From JBECKS01 sp964557005 (GTDB lineage Bacteria; Pseudomonadota; Gammaproteobacteria; Pseudomonadales; JBECKS01), in the NCBI GenBank assembly GCA_964557005.1, contig CAZKYI010000003.1, positions 62,001 through 126,000 on the forward strand: a stretch of 64,000 nucleotides of DNA. The letters are read 5' to 3'. Both the position numbers and the translations under genes were made by a program. The notes beneath the pieces were generated by a model. The model did not search any database. It worked only from the letters and a program-made list of their open reading frames with translations, and was not told the origin of the DNA. The stretch's first letter is position 1; the number at the start of each line of letters is the position of its first letter. Positions 9,906 through 19,716 of the stretch are shown here, one piece after another.

Positions 9906-11312
9906 ATGAAAAGATGGTTCCCGCTTATCAGTTTGCTGGCTGTCATCTTTGGCGGTTGTGCTGCACACAAAATTGATCGCGATGCAGCCCCTTCTGTGAG
10001 TGCGCCTGACAGTTATTCACCCGCTTCGTCACCCGATAGCCTCGATAACAATGGCGAAACGGGAACCCTGTGGTGGTACAGTTTTGAGCGCCCTACGCTC
10101 ACAAGCCTGATTGAACAAAGCCTGCAAGACAATCTTGATATTGCGCAGGCAATGGCGCGCATCGAGCAGTCACAAGCCTTCCGCCGTACTGCGGCTTCCG
10201 GTTTATATCCACAGCTTTCTCTGGAAGCACGCGCCAGTGAAAGTCGCCGAGGCAGCAGCAAAACTTCTTCCGAGGAAACAGGCGCTGTGTTGAGCTGGGA
10301 AATCGATGTATTTAAACGCATTGCATCCTCTGCCAAAGGCGAACAACTGCGAACGCTTGCGCGCGTGGAAGATTTGAATGCACTCAAGCTGAGCCTGAGT
10401 GCCGAATTGGCGAATGCCTATTTTGGTGCGGTAGCAGCACACCAGAATCTGCAACTGCTCAATGAACAGTTACAAATGGATAACAATTTGCTCAGCTTGA
10501 CCAAGCTGCGTTTGCAAACGGGTGTGGGCACACAGGTGGAAGTGTTGCAACAGGCAAGCAGGGTGGCCGAGAGTGAAAGCCTGATACCAATTGCCGAATC
10601 ACGACTGCGCGTTTTTGAAAACCGTATTGATATTTTGTCAGGTATTTCACCTGATGGCATTGATCGCGTTGATGATTCAGATTCATTGAATTTTGCAAGC
10701 CAACTGCCACGCATTGGCGTGCCTGCGGATTTGTTATTGAGACGCCCTGACCTGCGTGCTGCACAGGCAGAACTGATTGCTGCTGATGCCGATATTGCTG
10801 CGGCGATTGCCGAGCGTTTACCACGCCTCACACTGGAAGGCCGCTATTTTGATGATAACCATGCTTCATCTGATCCACTTGGCATCATCAGCGCAAGCTT
10901 CATACAGCCCTTGCTGGATTGGGGTTACCGCAGAGCGATGGTAAAACGTAACAAAGCGGTTTACCGTGAAAAACTCGCCGCTTTCAGCCAGCGTTTTCTC
11001 ATAGCGGTTGAAGAAGTTGAAAATACCCTCTATCAGGAACACAAACAACGCGAGTATGTTGTACTGCTTGAAGCGCGTCGCCAGATTTTACAAAACACCG
11101 TTGAAGAAACTGAAGCGCTCTATACGCAAGGCGTGAGTGATTATCTGCCTGTATTAAGTGCCTTGCAGGAACTGCGCGATATTGAGCGTGATTTGGTCAG
11201 CGAACAGTTAAGGTTAATCAGTTTACGCATTCAACTCCACCGTGCACTCGGCGGTGCTGTTTATCAGCCAGCCAGTCCCGATAACCATTCACTTAATCAG
11301 GAACAATCATAA
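9906..11312 (+). CDS. RND efflux outer-membrane lipoprotein (NodT/OprM family)
   Basis: 468 residues starting with a lipoprotein signal (lipobox region VIFGGC), then the TolC-like outer membrane factor domains. Typical signatures are PTLTSLIEQSLQDN near the start and LLLRRPDLRAAQAEL in the middle. It would form the outer-membrane trimeric channel of the pump encoded by the next two genes, which follow with 3 bp and -4 bp spacing. The 118 bp region shared with the divergent SulP gene should hold its promoter. No local repressor gene is present. Confidence 0.92.
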   Translation: MKRWFPLISLLAVIFGGCAAHKIDRDAAPSVSAPDSYSPASSPDSLDNNGETGTLWWYSFERPTLTSLIEQSLQDNLDIAQAMARIEQSQAFRRTAASGLYPQLSLEARASESRRGSSKTSSEETGAVLSWEIDVFKRIASSAKGEQLRTLARVEDLNALKLSLSAELANAYFGAVAAHQNLQLLNEQLQMDNNLLSLTKLRLQTGVGTQVEVLQQASRVAESESLIPIAESRLRVFENRIDILSGISPDGIDRVDDSDSLNFASQLPRIGVPADLLLRRPDLRAAQAELIAADADIAAAIAERLPRLTLEGRYFDDNHASSDPLGIISASFIQPLLDWGYRRAMVKRNKAVYREKLAAFSQRFLIAVEEVENTLYQEHKQREYVVLLEARRQILQNTVEETEALYTQGVSDYLPVLSALQELRDIERDLVSEQLRLISLRIQLHRALGGAVYQPASPDNHSLNQEQS

Positions 11313-11315
11313 ACC

Positions 11316-12332
11316 ATGAAACTGCATGTTTTTTTTGTTGCGCTGCTGCTGTTGCCGCTACTTGCCCAGGCAGACACCCCCGTTTTTGTTACCAAGGTAC
11401 AACAAAGCGCATTTGTCGATGAAATCGAAGCGCTAGGCACACTGCGCGCCAATGAACAGGTTAATTTGAGCGCTACGGTGACTGAACGCATCAGTGCCAT
11501 TCATTTCGACAGCGGGCAGCGTGTTAAAAAAGGCACACTGTTGCTGGAAATGAACACTGCTGAACAAGTTGCCTTGTTGAATCAGGAAAAGTCAGTGCTC
11601 GGTGAAGCACAGCGGCAAATTGAACGCCTGCAACCGTTAATGGAACGTGGTGCAGCGTCACAAGCTGCAATGGATACCGCTGTGCTGAATCTGGAAACAT
11701 CCAGAGCACGAATCGCTGCGATTGAATCACGCATTCAGGAACGCCGTATTGTTGCGCCCTTTGACGGCAAACTCGGCTTGCGTAACATCAGCATCGGCAC
11801 GATGGCTCAGCCGGGCACGATGATTAGCACGATCGATGATGACCGTATTATGAAACTGGATTTTGCCATTCCAGAATTGTACCTCACCAGCATCAGTGAA
11901 GGCGGCAACATCCGTGCAGAAACGCGCACTTTTCCAGATCGCAGTTTTATCGGCACCGTTGCCAGCATTGACAGTCGTGTTGATCCTGTCACACGCGCTG
12001 TTACGGTTCGCGCCCTGCTCAATAACGAAGACCATCAGTTGCGTCCAGGCATGTTGATGATTGTGCGACTGGAACGTAACCCGCGACAGGCATTATTGAT
12101 TCCTGAGGAAAGTATTGTACCCAGAGGCAATAAAAATTTTGTGTTTGTAGTTAACAATAACGAAAAGCCGACTGTTACGCTCACCGAAGTCACGCTTGGT
12201 TCACGACGCAAGGGAGAAGTGGAAATCGTCGCAGGGCTTGAAGCGGGCATGCAGGTAGTGACACATGGCACCTTGCGTTTGCAAAACGGTTCAGCCGTGC
12301 TCATCAAATCCAATATAGAAGGCACGCCATGA
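11316..12332 (+). CDS. RND efflux periplasmic adaptor (membrane fusion protein)
   Basis: 338 residues with a cleavable signal peptide (about 1-20, ending LAQAD) and no lipobox. The order is a beta-barrel/lipoyl half, a helical hairpin rich in Glu/Gln/Ala (about 80-140), the second lipoyl half with VAPFDGKLGLRNISIG, and C-terminal barrel domains. It bridges the inner-membrane pump and the outer-membrane channel. Its TGA stop overlaps the ATG of the pump gene by four bases (ATGA), a translational coupling typical of these operons. Confidence 0.93.
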   Translation: MKLHVFFVALLLLPLLAQADTPVFVTKVQQSAFVDEIEALGTLRANEQVNLSATVTERISAIHFDSGQRVKKGTLLLEMNTAEQVALLNQEKSVLGEAQRQIERLQPLMERGAASQAAMDTAVLNLETSRARIAAIESRIQERRIVAPFDGKLGLRNISIGTMAQPGTMISTIDDDRIMKLDFAIPELYLTSISEGGNIRAETRTFPDRSFIGTVASIDSRVDPVTRAVTVRALLNNEDHQLRPGMLMIVRLERNPRQALLIPEESIVPRGNKNFVFVVNNNEKPTVTLTEVTLGSRRKGEVEIVAGLEAGMQVVTHGTLRLQNGSAVLIKSNIEGTP

Positions 12333-15300
12333 TTCTTTCCGATATTTCGGTCAAGCGTCCGGTTTTTGCCAGCGTACTGTCGCTGTTGCTCATCGCCTTT
12401 GGTTTGGTGTCGTGGCAGCGCCTGTCACTCAGGGAATATCCCGATATTGATCCACCCATCATCACAGTTGAAGTGAATTATCCGGGTGCACCCGCCAACA
12501 TTATTGAAACGCGTATTACGCGCATTGTTGAAGAGCGGATTGCGGGAATCGAAGGCATTGAGTTCATAGAATCCGCTTCAACCGATGGCCGCTCTACCGT
12601 CACCATTCGTTTCTCCATCGATCGTGATATTGATTCTGCCGCCAATGATGTGCGTGATCGTATTTCAGTCATCTCCAGAGATTTGCCGCTTGAAGCAGAA
12701 CCCGCCTCGGTACAAAAAACAGACAGCAATGAGGACGTGATTATCTGGCAAAACCTTGCCAGTGAAACCATGAGCGTGCCGGAACTGAGTGATTACGCCA
12801 GACGTTATCTGGTGGATCAGTATTCCACGCTCGATGGTGTTGCGCGTGTGCGTGTCGGTGGTGCACAGGAATATGCCATGCGTATCTGGCTCGACAGACA
12901 GGCATTGGCGGCGCGCAATTTGAGCGTTCCCGATATTGAAGCGGCACTGCGTGCAGAAAATATTGAACTGCCTGCGGGTTCTGTTGAGTCGAGTACACGG
13001 GTGTTCAAGGCGCGTATCGATCGCAAATTCAAACAACCTGAGGATTTCAAATCGCTGGTGGTTGGTGAAGGCGATGATGGCTATCTGATACGTCTTGGCG
13101 ATGTCGCACGTGTGGAACTGGGACTGGTAGAAAATCGGCTGATGTTTCGCGGCAATCAGGTTCCGATGGTGGGCATTGGTATCATCAAACAATCCACGGC
13201 CAACACCATCGACGTTGCCAAGGCCACCGTTGCGCTGACCGAACGCCTTAACAAAAATTTGCCGTCGGGCACCAGTATTCACCAGAGCTACAACTCGGCC
13301 ATCTTTATTGAAGCTTCCATTCGTGAAGTATTCAGTACCCTGCTGATTGCGGTTATTTGTGTGGTACTGGTGATTTATCTGTTCCTCGGCAATGTACGCG
13401 CCATGTTGATTCCGGCAGTGACCGTGCCTGTTTCGCTCATTTCCACTTTTATTGTGATGTCTGCCTTCGGATTTTCGATCAACCTGATTACGCTGCTGGC
13501 ACTGGTGCTGGCGATTGGTCTGGTGATCGATGATGCCATTGTCATGCTTGAAAATATTGTTAGACGTATTCACGAATACGGTGAAACACCGCTGGTTGCC
13601 TCCTACCGAGGTGCACGCGAAGTGAGTTTCGCCATTATTGCCACCACACTGGTATTGATAGCAGTATTTGTGCCCATCACTTTTCTTGAAGGTGACATTG
13701 GTCGCCTGTTCACCGAATTCTCAATCACCATTGCCGCTGCGGTGAGTTTTTCCTCACTGGTGGCGCTGACACTGTGCCCGATGCTTGCGTCAAAATTGTT
13801 GCAGAATCAAACGCAAACCATGAATCCCATCGTGCAGCCTTTTGACACGCGCCTGAAACAGGCACGCAAACTGTATTTGTCCTGGCTGGTGAAAATGTTA
13901 AAAATTCCAAAAAAGGTTTTTATTGCCTTTCTGGCCATGCTTGCACTGGTTGCGCTGATGTACAAATTATTGCCTTCCGAATTTGTGCCACAGGAAGATA
14001 GAGGCACTTTTTTTGTGATGGTGAACGGGCCTGAAGGTTCCAGTTATGAATACATGGAAGCCTACATGAATGAAATTGAAAAACGCCTGATGCGTTATGT
14101 AGACAGTGGTGAAGCGAGTCGGTTGATGGTGCGTGCGCCGCGTGGTTTCGGGCGAGTCGAATCTTTCAACAGTGGCTTTGTGATTGTGATTCTCAACGAC
14201 TGGTCGCAGCGACGTTCCGCGTTTACGATTATGGATGAAATTCGTAAGGATTTTTCCGATTTACCCGGTGTTCGTGCATTCCCCATGATGCGACAAGGGC
14301 TTGGCGGCGGTGCCAGAAAACCTGTGCAGTTTGTATTAAGCGGTTCCACGTATGAGGAACTGGCCGAATGGCGCGACATGCTGGTTGAAAAAATCAATCA
14401 GGATAATCCTGGTATTACCGGACTGGACAGCGATTACAAGGAAACACGTCCACAAATAGATTTTGTGGTGGATTATGATCGCGCAGCCGATCTGGGTGTG
14501 CGCATTGGCGACATTGGCAGCACCCTGCAAACCATGATGGGCGGCAAAAATGTCACTGCTTTTTTGAGCGATGGCGAGGAATACGATGTAATTGTGGAAG
14601 GTGAGCGCAACGAACAGCGTTCCTTTAATGATGTGTCTAACATTTATGTACGCTCCGACCGCAGCAAGCAGCTTATTCCCATTTCCAATCTGGTAGAAAT
14701 TCGCGAATACGGCAGCGCTCAAACACTGTCGCGCTTCAATCGTAACCGCTCCATCACACTGGATGCCAATCTTGCACGGGGCTTCACGCTTGGGCAGGCA
14801 CTTGCGCATCTGGAAAATGTGGTGCGTACCCATTTGCCACCAGAAGTGATTATCGACTACAAAGGCCAAAGCCGTGATTTCATCAATTCGGGCGGCTCCA
14901 TCATGTTTGTATTTTTACTCGGTTTGGTAGTGGTTTTTCTGGTGCTGGCCGCGCAGTTTGAAAGCTGGGTACACCCTGTTGTTATTATGTCTACCGTTCC
15001 ACTTGCCATTGGTGGCGGCTTGCTCGGTTTGCTTATCAGTGGCGGCTCACTCAACATCTATTCACAAATCGGGCTGATTATGCTGGTGGGCTTGGCAGCC
15101 AAAAACGGTATTCTAATTGTGGAATTTGCCAATCAGTTACGCGACAGGGGCATGAGTTTCAATCGCGCGCTGATGGAAGCCTCTGAAAAACGCTTTCGCC
15201 CGATTCTGATGACAGGACTGACCACCGTAGCCGGTGCACTGCCGCTGGTGTTTGCATCGGGTGCCGGTTCCGAAACACGCATTACCATTGGCGTAGTGGT

Positions 15301-15430
15301 GTTAATGGGCGTGCTGCTGGCCACCCTGTTTACCATTTTCATGGTGCCTGCTGCTTACAGTTTGATTGCGCGAGGCACGGGTTCACCAAGTGAAATGGCA
15401 AGGCAACTGGAACGTGAGCAGCAGGAGTAA
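12329..15430 (+). CDS. RND efflux pump inner-membrane transporter (HAE1 family)
   Basis: 1033-residue proton-driven exporter with 12 membrane helices and two large periplasmic loops. Helix 4 carries the proton-relay pair in AIGLVIDDAIVMLENIVRR. The N-terminus (SVKRPVFASVLSLLL) and the AGPEG-like segment MVNGPEGSSYEYME are typical of HAE1 pumps. With the two preceding genes it forms a complete tripartite system. Likely substrates are hydrophobic or amphipathic compounds; in an organism that degrades steroids, bile-salt or steroid export is an attractive but untested idea. Confidence 0.93.
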   Translation: MILSDISVKRPVFASVLSLLLIAFGLVSWQRLSLREYPDIDPPIITVEVNYPGAPANIIETRITRIVEERIAGIEGIEFIESASTDGRSTVTIRFSIDRDIDSAANDVRDRISVISRDLPLEAEPASVQKTDSNEDVIIWQNLASETMSVPELSDYARRYLVDQYSTLDGVARVRVGGAQEYAMRIWLDRQALAARNLSVPDIEAALRAENIELPAGSVESSTRVFKARIDRKFKQPEDFKSLVVGEGDDGYLIRLGDVARVELGLVENRLMFRGNQVPMVGIGIIKQSTANTIDVAKATVALTERLNKNLPSGTSIHQSYNSAIFIEASIREVFSTLLIAVICVVLVIYLFLGNVRAMLIPAVTVPVSLISTFIVMSAFGFSINLITLLALVLAIGLVIDDAIVMLENIVRRIHEYGETPLVASYRGAREVSFAIIATTLVLIAVFVPITFLEGDIGRLFTEFSITIAAAVSFSSLVALTLCPMLASKLLQNQTQTMNPIVQPFDTRLKQARKLYLSWLVKMLKIPKKVFIAFLAMLALVALMYKLLPSEFVPQEDRGTFFVMVNGPEGSSYEYMEAYMNEIEKRLMRYVDSGEASRLMVRAPRGFGRVESFNSGFVIVILNDWSQRRSAFTIMDEIRKDFSDLPGVRAFPMMRQGLGGGARKPVQFVLSGSTYEELAEWRDMLVEKINQDNPGITGLDSDYKETRPQIDFVVDYDRAADLGVRIGDIGSTLQTMMGGKNVTAFLSDGEEYDVIVEGERNEQRSFNDVSNIYVRSDRSKQLIPISNLVEIREYGSAQTLSRFNRNRSITLDANLARGFTLGQALAHLENVVRTHLPPEVIIDYKGQSRDFINSGGSIMFVFLLGLVVVFLVLAAQFESWVHPVVIMSTVPLAIGGGLLGLLISGGSLNIYSQIGLIMLVGLAAKNGILIVEFANQLRDRGMSFNRALMEASEKRFRPILMTGLTTVAGALPLVFASGAGSETRITIGVVVLMGVLLATLFTIFMVPAAYSLIARGTGSPSEMARQLEREQQE

Positions 15431-15440
15431 TCACAGTCCA

Positions 15441-16367
15441 TCAAAAAGCAAGCCCTGTTAATTGCTCGGATACTTCCCATAATTGCTTTGCGACATTTTT
15501 ATCACGGGAGTAGCGCGTGGACTGCACCCGTTTTGGATAACCGCGTACTTCACCAGGACCTGACGGGCCATAATAATCGCCACCTTTCACATCACTGCCT
15601 GTCGCTGCATACAGTTGTGGCAAAGCGCCCATCGCAGGCGTATTGGTAATCAGGGCGAAAGCGGGTTTAACCCAGCTAAAGTATTTCAAACGCGCTTCAA
15701 TATGCCTGCCAAGTTCAGTGAGTGCAGCGCCCGGGTGTGCCACCACCGCAATCGCGTTAATGCCCTGCTGTTCAAATTTTCTTTGCAGTTCATAAGTAAA
15801 TAACAGATTGCTCAACTTGGAACGCTTGTACGCCTTCATAGGAGTATATTTGCTTTCGTTCTCAAAATTGAGATTGTCGAAATCCAGTTTGCAACGCAAA
15901 TGTGCCAGGCTGCTGACATTCACCACTCTCGCATAAGGTGTCTTTTTAATCAGCGGCATCAGTTGCAGGGTGAGTGCAAAATGGCCAAAGTGATTGGTGC
16001 CTATTTGCCCTTCAAAACCGTCTTTGGTTCTGAAAAATGGCGTGGTCATAATCCCTGCGTTATTTAACAGGATGTCGAGGTGTGAATAATTTTTCAGAAA
16101 CTGTTCAGAGAAACTTTTTATGCTGGCCAGATCGGATACATCCAGTTGCATCACTTTAACGTGTGCTGTCGCGTGGCTTTTCAGAATACTTTGTCTGGCC
16201 TGCTCACCTTTTTCAACATCTCTACACGCCATAATCACTTCAGCATCACGGGCAGCCAAAGCCTTGGCCGATTCAAATCCAAGGCCGCAGTTAGCCCCTG
16301 TAATCAAAACTATTTTGCCGTGTTGATCTTTAATGTCTTTTGCTTTCCACTTTGTTTTTTCAACCAT
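15441..16367 (-). CDS. Short-chain dehydrogenase, retinol-dehydrogenase-like
   Basis: 308 residues from the ATG at 16367, chosen over an upstream TTG at 16394 because CGGAGA lies 7 bp before it. Classical SDR features are TGANCGLG for NAD(P) binding, NNAGIM, a serine in VNVSSLAH and the catalytic YKRSK. The long C-terminal region with YYGPSGPGEVRG resembles retinol-dehydrogenase/WW-oxidoreductase-like SDRs that act on lipophilic alcohols. Substrate unknown. It follows the diguanylate cyclase gene by 27 bp on the same strand. Confidence 0.85.
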   Translation of the reverse strand: MVEKTKWKAKDIKDQHGKIVLITGANCGLGFESAKALAARDAEVIMACRDVEKGEQARQSILKSHATAHVKVMQLDVSDLASIKSFSEQFLKNYSHLDILLNNAGIMTTPFFRTKDGFEGQIGTNHFGHFALTLQLMPLIKKTPYARVVNVSSLAHLRCKLDFDNLNFENESKYTPMKAYKRSKLSNLLFTYELQRKFEQQGINAIAVVAHPGAALTELGRHIEARLKYFSWVKPAFALITNTPAMGALPQLYAATGSDVKGGDYYGPSGPGEVRGYPKRVQSTRYSRDKNVAKQLWEVSEQLTGLAF

Positions 16368-16394
16368 GATGTTTCTCCGTTTGTTTTTTTCCAA

Positions 16395-17600
16395 TTAAAC
16401 CGCTACACAATTTCGACCTTTTTCCTTGGCTCTGTACAGCGCCTTGTCTGCTCCTTTAATCACTTGTTCAGGCGTTTTCAAATCACCACCTTTACTGGCA
16501 AGCCCGATACTGATGGTACAACTGAGTGTTTGCGCATGACCTGATTGCTTTTTCCCGTGTTTCGGTTTCTCGCTCGGTCTGTCTTTTGCGCGCACCACCA
16601 AAGGATAACCTTCAATCGATTCGCGCAGATTTTCAAGATGCGCTATCACCTCATCGATACTTTTACGCGGGAACACCACCGTAAATTCTTCACCGCCATA
16701 ACGAAAAGGTGTACCGCCACCTTTTACGCGCGCAATTTTACTGGCGACCAGTTTCAGCATTTGATCACCAACATCATGTCCGTGGTTATCATTGAATTTC
16801 TTGAAATGGTCAATATCCATCATGGCAATGGTGTACTTTCTACCAAGGCCGGTGAGAAATTGATTAAGTGCACGACGTGAGCGCAACCCTGTGAGTTCAT
16901 CGCGATAGGCCATCTGGTGGGAATCAAAAATAATCGCAATAAAGGCGATGATGCCTGCACTCACACTCAGCGCAATCACCAGCGCTTGCGGTACCGCCTG
17001 ACTCAAAAAAGCAAACAGCATCAATACCCACGCCAGCATCGCAGCAGAAATGGGGCTGGTATCGAGCATGATTTTGATGCTCACAGATAACAAGGCAAAC
17101 CCTGCGACAATCGCCAGCGTGAAAGAAAAGTTCATCCACTCAGGCGGCACGCCCAGCCAACTGCCATAGAAAAAATCTTCTGCCCACAAAAAACGAAAAC
17201 TCAACACGTACCAGCTCAACAGGTATTCAATGCCCAAACCTGCCAGCTTCACCAAAGTGTGTGAAGACAACACACTGCGTTCAGGCAACCACACCAGCAC
17301 ACCCAGATTGAGCAAAGCCCAGAACAGCAATACAAATTCATACAGCCGAATCACTGAAAATTCAGTCGCATGTAACAAGGCATACACCAGAAAAAGATTG
17401 AGCAACGCGAATAACACGCGGCTTTGATTAAATTGCACGGCAAGCAAGGCGCTGATGCCAAACAGCAAATAGGGTAGATAAGCCAGAAGAAACAGCGCGT
17501 TGTCAGGCACACGGGCAAACACATCATTCAACCAGAAGCCCGCTACCAACAATACGGTGGGCGCAAATAACTGGCGTATGAAATTCAGACTAAGCGGCAT
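16395..17600 (-). CDS. Membrane-bound diguanylate cyclase (GGDEF)
   Basis: Makes cyclic di-GMP from two GTP. From the ATG at 17600 the product has 401 residues; a longer frame exists from a GTG at 17726, but those extra 42 residues look non-coding. Six to seven membrane helices fill the first about 230 residues, an unassigned sensor. The cyclase domain follows with DELTGLRSRRAL, DIDHFKKFND and an active-site FRYGGEEF. The residues before it (KGGGTPF) do not form the RxxD inhibitory site, so product feedback is probably absent. A lysine-rich insertion lies near the C-terminus. Confidence 0.88.
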   Translation of the reverse strand: MPLSLNFIRQLFAPTVLLVAGFWLNDVFARVPDNALFLLAYLPYLLFGISALLAVQFNQSRVLFALLNLFLVYALLHATEFSVIRLYEFVLLFWALLNLGVLVWLPERSVLSSHTLVKLAGLGIEYLLSWYVLSFRFLWAEDFFYGSWLGVPPEWMNFSFTLAIVAGFALLSVSIKIMLDTSPISAAMLAWVLMLFAFLSQAVPQALVIALSVSAGIIAFIAIIFDSHQMAYRDELTGLRSRRALNQFLTGLGRKYTIAMMDIDHFKKFNDNHGHDVGDQMLKLVASKIARVKGGGTPFRYGGEEFTVVFPRKSIDEVIAHLENLRESIEGYPLVVRAKDRPSEKPKHGKKQSGHAQTLSCTISIGLASKGGDLKTPEQVIKGADKALYRAKEKGRNCVAV

Positions 17601-17758
17601 GGTGTGTCCATAAATACAGGCTTGCGCGACCTTGATAAAGCAGCTAGCTTTCCAAACCTCACGCACAAAAACAAGCCGTTTCCCCTTTTTGGACGATGGC
17701 AAATTTATCTGGTGCTCTAGTATCACGCTCTGGCTTATTCAACTCATGAGATACCCCT

Positions 17759-18721
17759 ATGAAAGTTCTACTCACTGGCAGTTTTGGCAACATTGGCGAA
17801 AAAGTGGTCAGGCAGTTATTGGCACAAAATCATCAGGTCACTTGTCTTGATCTGAAAAATGACATCAACCAGAAAGTGGCCGCGCAGTTTGGCAAGTCCA
17901 TCACTGTGGTATGGGGCAACATCTGTGATGCCGAACAAATCGCTGCCGAGGTGGGCAAGGTAGAAGTAGTGATTCATATGGCAGCGATGCTGCCGCACAC
18001 GGTAAAACTCAACCCCGAACTTGGCCGCAAAGTGAATGTTGGCGGCACCGAAAATGTGGTGAATGCCATTCTTGCAAGCGGTAACGACAAGCAGTTGATT
18101 TTCTGCTCGTCCATCAGCGTGCATGGCAATAACGCACCCGACGGCCCCCACCCCAGAAAGATTGACGACCCTTTCAAGGCAGAAGATGACTACGCCGGTC
18201 ACAAAATTGCGTGCGAACAAATGATTGATGCCAGCGGCCTGAAAAATACTACTGTTGTGCGTATCGGTGCCTGTATGGATGCTGATTCCGATATTGGTGG
18301 TGACCCACGCGATTCGCTGCAACTGTTATACGCTACCCATCCTGATTGCCGTATTGAATATGTGCACCCGAAAGATGTAGCACTGGCGATTGTGAATGCA
18401 GTAGGCAATGAACAGGCTTATAACAAGAAATTCTTTTTGGGCGCAGGCGCGGGCGGACAAGCCACCTGGTACAACTTCACGCATATTATTTTCAAGGCCT
18501 TGGGGCTTAAACCGGCACCCCGTGAGGTATTTGGTAACAATACTTTCTATACGGAGTGGATGGATACCGAAGAAGCACAAAGGGTACTGCAATACCAACG
18601 CCATACACTGGATGATTACCAGAAAGAAATGAGCCATAAATTACGCTGGGCGCGTCGCGGCACTTTCGCCATTCGTCCATTGATTCGCTACATTTTACTG
18701 GCACAATCCCCCTACAAATAA
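17759..18721 (+). CDS. NAD-dependent epimerase/dehydratase family protein
   Basis: 320-residue extended short-chain dehydrogenase. It has an N-terminal nucleotide-binding loop TGSFGNIG, a catalytic Tyr-x3-Lys in DYAGHK with a serine in FCSSISVHG, and a long C-terminal substrate domain. The exact substrate is not evident. The next gene (di-iron ferritin-like protein) starts 22 bp downstream and the pirin gene 1 bp after that, so the three probably form one operon. Confidence 0.85.
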   Translation: MKVLLTGSFGNIGEKVVRQLLAQNHQVTCLDLKNDINQKVAAQFGKSITVVWGNICDAEQIAAEVGKVEVVIHMAAMLPHTVKLNPELGRKVNVGGTENVVNAILASGNDKQLIFCSSISVHGNNAPDGPHPRKIDDPFKAEDDYAGHKIACEQMIDASGLKNTTVVRIGACMDADSDIGGDPRDSLQLLYATHPDCRIEYVHPKDVALAIVNAVGNEQAYNKKFFLGAGAGGQATWYNFTHIIFKALGLKPAPREVFGNNTFYTEWMDTEEAQRVLQYQRHTLDDYQKEMSHKLRWARRGTFAIRPLIRYILLAQSPYK

Positions 18722-18743
18722 CCATCTATTCCCAGGGGGAACC

Positions 18744-19715
18744 ATGAGTCTTGATCCGGTAAAAATGCTTGAGCGTTGTAAGGCCGGACAGTGGAATGTC
18801 AACGATTTTGATTGGAGCAAAACACCTGAAGTCGAGCTGAGCAAAGAAGATGAAATTCGCGTTGTTCAGCTTTACCTGAATATGTCTTACATCGAATTGC
18901 TGGCGGGAAATTTATTTCAGGCGCTAAGAGATCGCATGGAAGACCCTGTGCTCAAGGAAATCTACCACTGGTGTTATATCGACGAATTGCGCCACAGCGA
19001 AGCAGCAGCAAAATTGTCACGCTATTTTGATCAACACCAATACCAACTCTATACACCTAACATTGCCATGTTGCGGTTTTTCCCGCATTTTTCAGGTGCG
19101 GTGCGCACACTCAATCCCGCCATCGCCAATATGTTTATTTTAACCGGCGAACTGATTCTCGATATTGCCCTGCTGCGTGGCTTGAACAACTATGTTGATG
19201 ATCCGCAAAGCCGTGCCGTGGTTGAGCGAATCAATTCCGATGAAAGTCGCCATCTGGCGATGGATTTTTTCATGGCGGAATACTGTTCTGAAAACAATAT
19301 GTCGATTAAAACCGGCAAGCACAAAAAAGGCATTTTCAATGCCAACCTTCGCGGTATGGCACTATGGGGGCCTTCGTTCTTTAACGAAGTTTTTTTCCGC
19401 CCGATGAACATTCTCGATCCGGAAAATGTACAAATGGAATCTGTGGCTCGACGTTTGCGCCGTTTTTATTTGCGTGAGGAAGTACAAAAAAATCCGACGG
19501 TAAAACCGTTCAACACCGCTGCGAGTTTTTTTGAAAGCAGTTTTGGCAGCGGTGTGGGCTGGCTGATGCGTCAATCCGCCAAACGCTTTGCCAATGTCGA
19601 CTTTGATTTTGTGTTAGCTGGCCATTCCAGCAACATTGGTATAAACCAAAGCAAAGGTGGCATTGAACTCGCCGAAGAAATTCTGCGCGAGGAACAAAAA
19701 GACAAGGCGGCGTAA
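18744..19715 (+). CDS. Ferritin-like di-iron protein, probable oxygenase/oxidase
   Basis: 323 residues with a strong ribosome-binding site (AGGGGGAACC). The pattern of a carboxylate-bridged di-iron four-helix bundle is visible: a glutamate in SYIELLAGN, Glu-x2-His in IDELRHSEA, a glutamate in LTGELILD and a second Glu-x2-His in SDESRHLAMD. Such folds occur in oxygenases, desaturases and N-oxygenases; I cannot choose among them. It lies between an epimerase-family gene and pirin, suggesting a small redox or tailoring operon. Confidence 0.75.
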   Translation: MSLDPVKMLERCKAGQWNVNDFDWSKTPEVELSKEDEIRVVQLYLNMSYIELLAGNLFQALRDRMEDPVLKEIYHWCYIDELRHSEAAAKLSRYFDQHQYQLYTPNIAMLRFFPHFSGAVRTLNPAIANMFILTGELILDIALLRGLNNYVDDPQSRAVVERINSDESRHLAMDFFMAEYCSENNMSIKTGKHKKGIFNANLRGMALWGPSFFNEVFFRPMNILDPENVQMESVARRLRRFYLREEVQKNPTVKPFNTAASFFESSFGSGVGWLMRQSAKRFANVDFDFVLAGHSSNIGINQSKGGIELAEEILREEQKDKAA

Positions 19716-19716
19716 C

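Noticed and set aside
12665..13573. 302-codon open frame antisense to the RND pump gene
   Set aside because: The product is a His/Asn/Gln-rich shadow of the pump's coding strand, with no ribosome-binding site or recognisable fold.
14336..14869. 177-codon antisense frame within the RND pump gene
   Set aside because: It mirrors the codon pattern of a well-supported gene on the other strand.
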